Shown here: piece by piece, positions 15,188 to 16,363 of the stretch
How the letters are laid out: each line of letters begins with the position of its first letter
Numbering within the stretch: position 1 is the stretch's first letter
Origin: a bacterium
GTDB lineage: Bacteria; CSSED10-310; JAJRTK01
NCBI GenBank assembly: GCA_024278345.1
Contig: JAJRTK010000071.1
Span: forward strand, 1 to 16,363
Direction of reading: 5' to 3'
DNA: 16,363 nt
Translations under genes and position numbers: made by a program
Notes under the pieces: model-generated
Told to the model about the DNA's origin: nothing
The model's database searches: none
Seen by the model: only the letters and a program-made list of their open reading frames with translations

Positions 15188-16363
15188 GTGGTGGCGACGA
15201 GAGAACAGGCCGAGGTACTGGCTCTTTTGAAGGAGCTTCAGCAAGACGACATTGGGGATATTAGACGCCTTGCGCATGGGGTCGTCGAAAGGATCAAGAG
15301 GGTGGAGAATGCCGTCTCCACTCTGCAGGCCAAAGTCGAAAGTTCGATGACTTACGGCAGCTCCGAGGAGGGGGAATCCCTAGACACTCTTGTAGACTTT
15401 ACTGGTGCCTGCCAAGAGGTCAATAGCAGCGCTCAGCTTCCAGCTCTGGTGGCAGAGTACGCGTCCCGCTATCATTCCCGAGCTTTTGTTTTCGCTCGTC
15501 GAGAGAGCCATCTGGTTGGATGGGAGTGTTTTGTCAACGGAGAGAGCATGAGCTCCTCTTTTCGGGGAACCGCGGTCGATCTCACCGAGTTCGATGATCT
15601 CTTGCTTTCCCTCGACGGGGGAGAGGCCTGGAGCTACGCGGGGCGTTTTGAGCCGTTCTATTCCCAGATTGATATGGTTTTGGGGCAGGTTCCGGTGGGA
15701 GGAACCTGTTTTGTCCCTCTGACAGTGGGAAAACACTGTGTGGGAGTTTTGGGGGCCGATACACCTGATTCGGGGGAGAAGCTAGATGAGTCTCTCCTCT
15801 TGCTCTTGGGCAGGCACGCTGGATTATCCATTGAGAACCTCTTGCGAACACAGGAGTCCCTTTCTTCAGCGGAGGCCGCGTCAGTGGCTCCGTCTACTGA
15901 GCTAGTTCTTGAGCCACCGGAAGCCTCGCTGTCCGCTCCGGATGCAGCCGGCCTGGCTGTACAAGTGGCCCCTTTGGGCGCACCATCCTTTTCTGTAGAT
16001 GAAGAACCGGAGCCAAGCCAAGAGACTCTGACTGAAGAGGCGCGGAAAGGCGACACGGGACTGGACAGCGTGTTGCTGGGGGATCCCGAGGAGCTTGAGG
16101 CCAATGCGGGAGCCGCCGTTGGCGGCCTTGTGGATGATATCATCGAATTCGAGGAGCTTGCTGATCAGCCAGATGAGTCTTCGGCGGTTGAAGATATCAT
16201 CGAGTTCGAGGAAACCCCTCAAGAGTCGTCCGCTAGTCCGAGCTCAGAAGCGACTTTGGCGGTTGAGGATATCATCGAGTTCGAGGAAACCCCTCAAGAT
16301 CCATCCGCTAGTCCGAGCTCAGAAGCGACTTTGGCGGTTGAGGATATCATCGAGTTCGAGGCA
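15188..16363 (+). CDS. GAF-like domain protein with acidic repeat tail (runs off window)
   Basis: 392 codons are open to the window edge with no stop. Two adjacent GTG codons (15188, 15191) follow GGAGGG (15178-15183); either may be the start. Residues 1-60 are a predicted coiled coil (LALLKELQQDDIGDIRRLAH; RIKRVENAVSTLQAKVE). Residues about 63-222 look like a GAF domain: alpha-beta pattern with LPALVAEYASRYHSRAFVFA, then GTCFVPLTVGKHCVGVLGAD and a final helix LLLLLGRHAGLSIENLL. The rest is Pro/Ser/Glu/Asp-rich, with at least four copies of the motif DIIEFE. No TM or signal peptide is seen, so it is probably cytosolic. Closely spaced behind the TPR gene, it is likely co-transcribed with it. 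Ligand and output are unknown. Confidence 0.82.
   Translation, partial: MVATREQAEVLALLKELQQDDIGDIRRLAHGVVERIKRVENAVSTLQAKVESSMTYGSSEEGESLDTLVDFTGACQEVNSSAQLPALVAEYASRYHSRAFVFARRESHLVGWECFVNGESMSSSFRGTAVDLTEFDDLLLSLDGGEAWSYAGRFEPFYSQIDMVLGQVPVGGTCFVPLTVGKHCVGVLGADTPDSGEKLDESLLLLLGRHAGLSIENLLRTQESLSSAEAASVAPSTELVLEPPEASLSAPDAAGLAVQVAPLGAPSFSVDEEPEPSQETLTEEARKGDTGLDSVLLGDPEELEANAGAAVGGLVDDIIEFEELADQPDESSAVEDIIEFEETPQESSASPSSEATLAVEDIIEFEETPQDPSASPSSEATLAVEDIIEFEA
16130..16363 (+). repeat. Tandem 75-bp coding repeat encoding VEDIIEFEE
   Basis: Units begin at 16184, 16259 and 16334, exactly 75 bases apart. The first two complete units differ at 4 of 75 positions; the third is cut by the window end but is identical over its first 28 bases to the second. 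A diverged earlier copy (VDDIIEFEE) begins at 16130, 57 bases before the equivalent point in the first unit. Each unit encodes 25 residues: an acidic-hydrophobic core AVEDIIEFEE and a Ser/Pro-rich linker. The repeat probably continues beyond the window. Confidence 0.95.

Overview
This is chromosomal sequence from a GC-rich diderm (Gram-negative) bacterium. Two genes for the KDO sugar of lipopolysaccharide (kdsB, kdsA) flank CTP synthase (pyrG). The kdsB-pyrG-kdsA order, a HAMP protein with a DUF4388-type domain, a tandem ArsA/GET3-like pair and long acidic low-complexity proteins suggest a Desulfobacterota/Myxococcota-like or related lineage. That placement is inference, because the window has no rRNA or other phylogenetic marker. 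I see no tRNA, rRNA, CRISPR array or transposase gene.

Layout. Bases 1-3416 (minus strand): a small DedA/VTT-like membrane protein, then kdsB, pyrG and the start of kdsA. Together kdsB, pyrG and kdsA make KDO-8-phosphate and the CTP that KdsB uses to activate KDO. kdsB and probably pyrG have their own sigma70-like promoters. Bases 3417-5173: a divergent regulatory region, then a membrane sensor (two TM segments, HAMP, DUF4388-like domain, C-terminal helical domain) behind a near-consensus promoter. Bases 5211-6589: a convergent lipoprotein gene with its own promoter, then an IHF/HU gene (plus strand) ending in a clear intrinsic terminator. Bases 6613-8693 (minus strand): two translationally coupled ArsA/GET3-like ATPases. 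The second is interrupted by an in-frame TAG, and the pair is preceded by a leader with a terminator-like hairpin. Bases 8977-10692: a large GT-C-type membrane glycosyltransferase. Bases 10868-11395: an unidentified 175-residue protein with its own promoter. Bases 11688-12311 (minus strand): a ThiE/TenI-family protein. Bases 12368-16363 (plus strand): promoter, hairpin-rich leader, a large single-pass protein (cytoplasmic TPR, long acidic disordered stretch, one TM segment, periplasmic TPR/coiled coil), then a GAF-like protein with an acidic tail containing a tandem 25-residue repeat that runs off the window.

The most interesting parts are the TPR/GAF pair, which looks like an uncharacterised membrane-spanning scaffold or signalling module rich in short linear motifs, and the ArsA-like pair with its premature amber codon and possible attenuator. 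Domain assignments come from reading the translated sequence; no database search was run.
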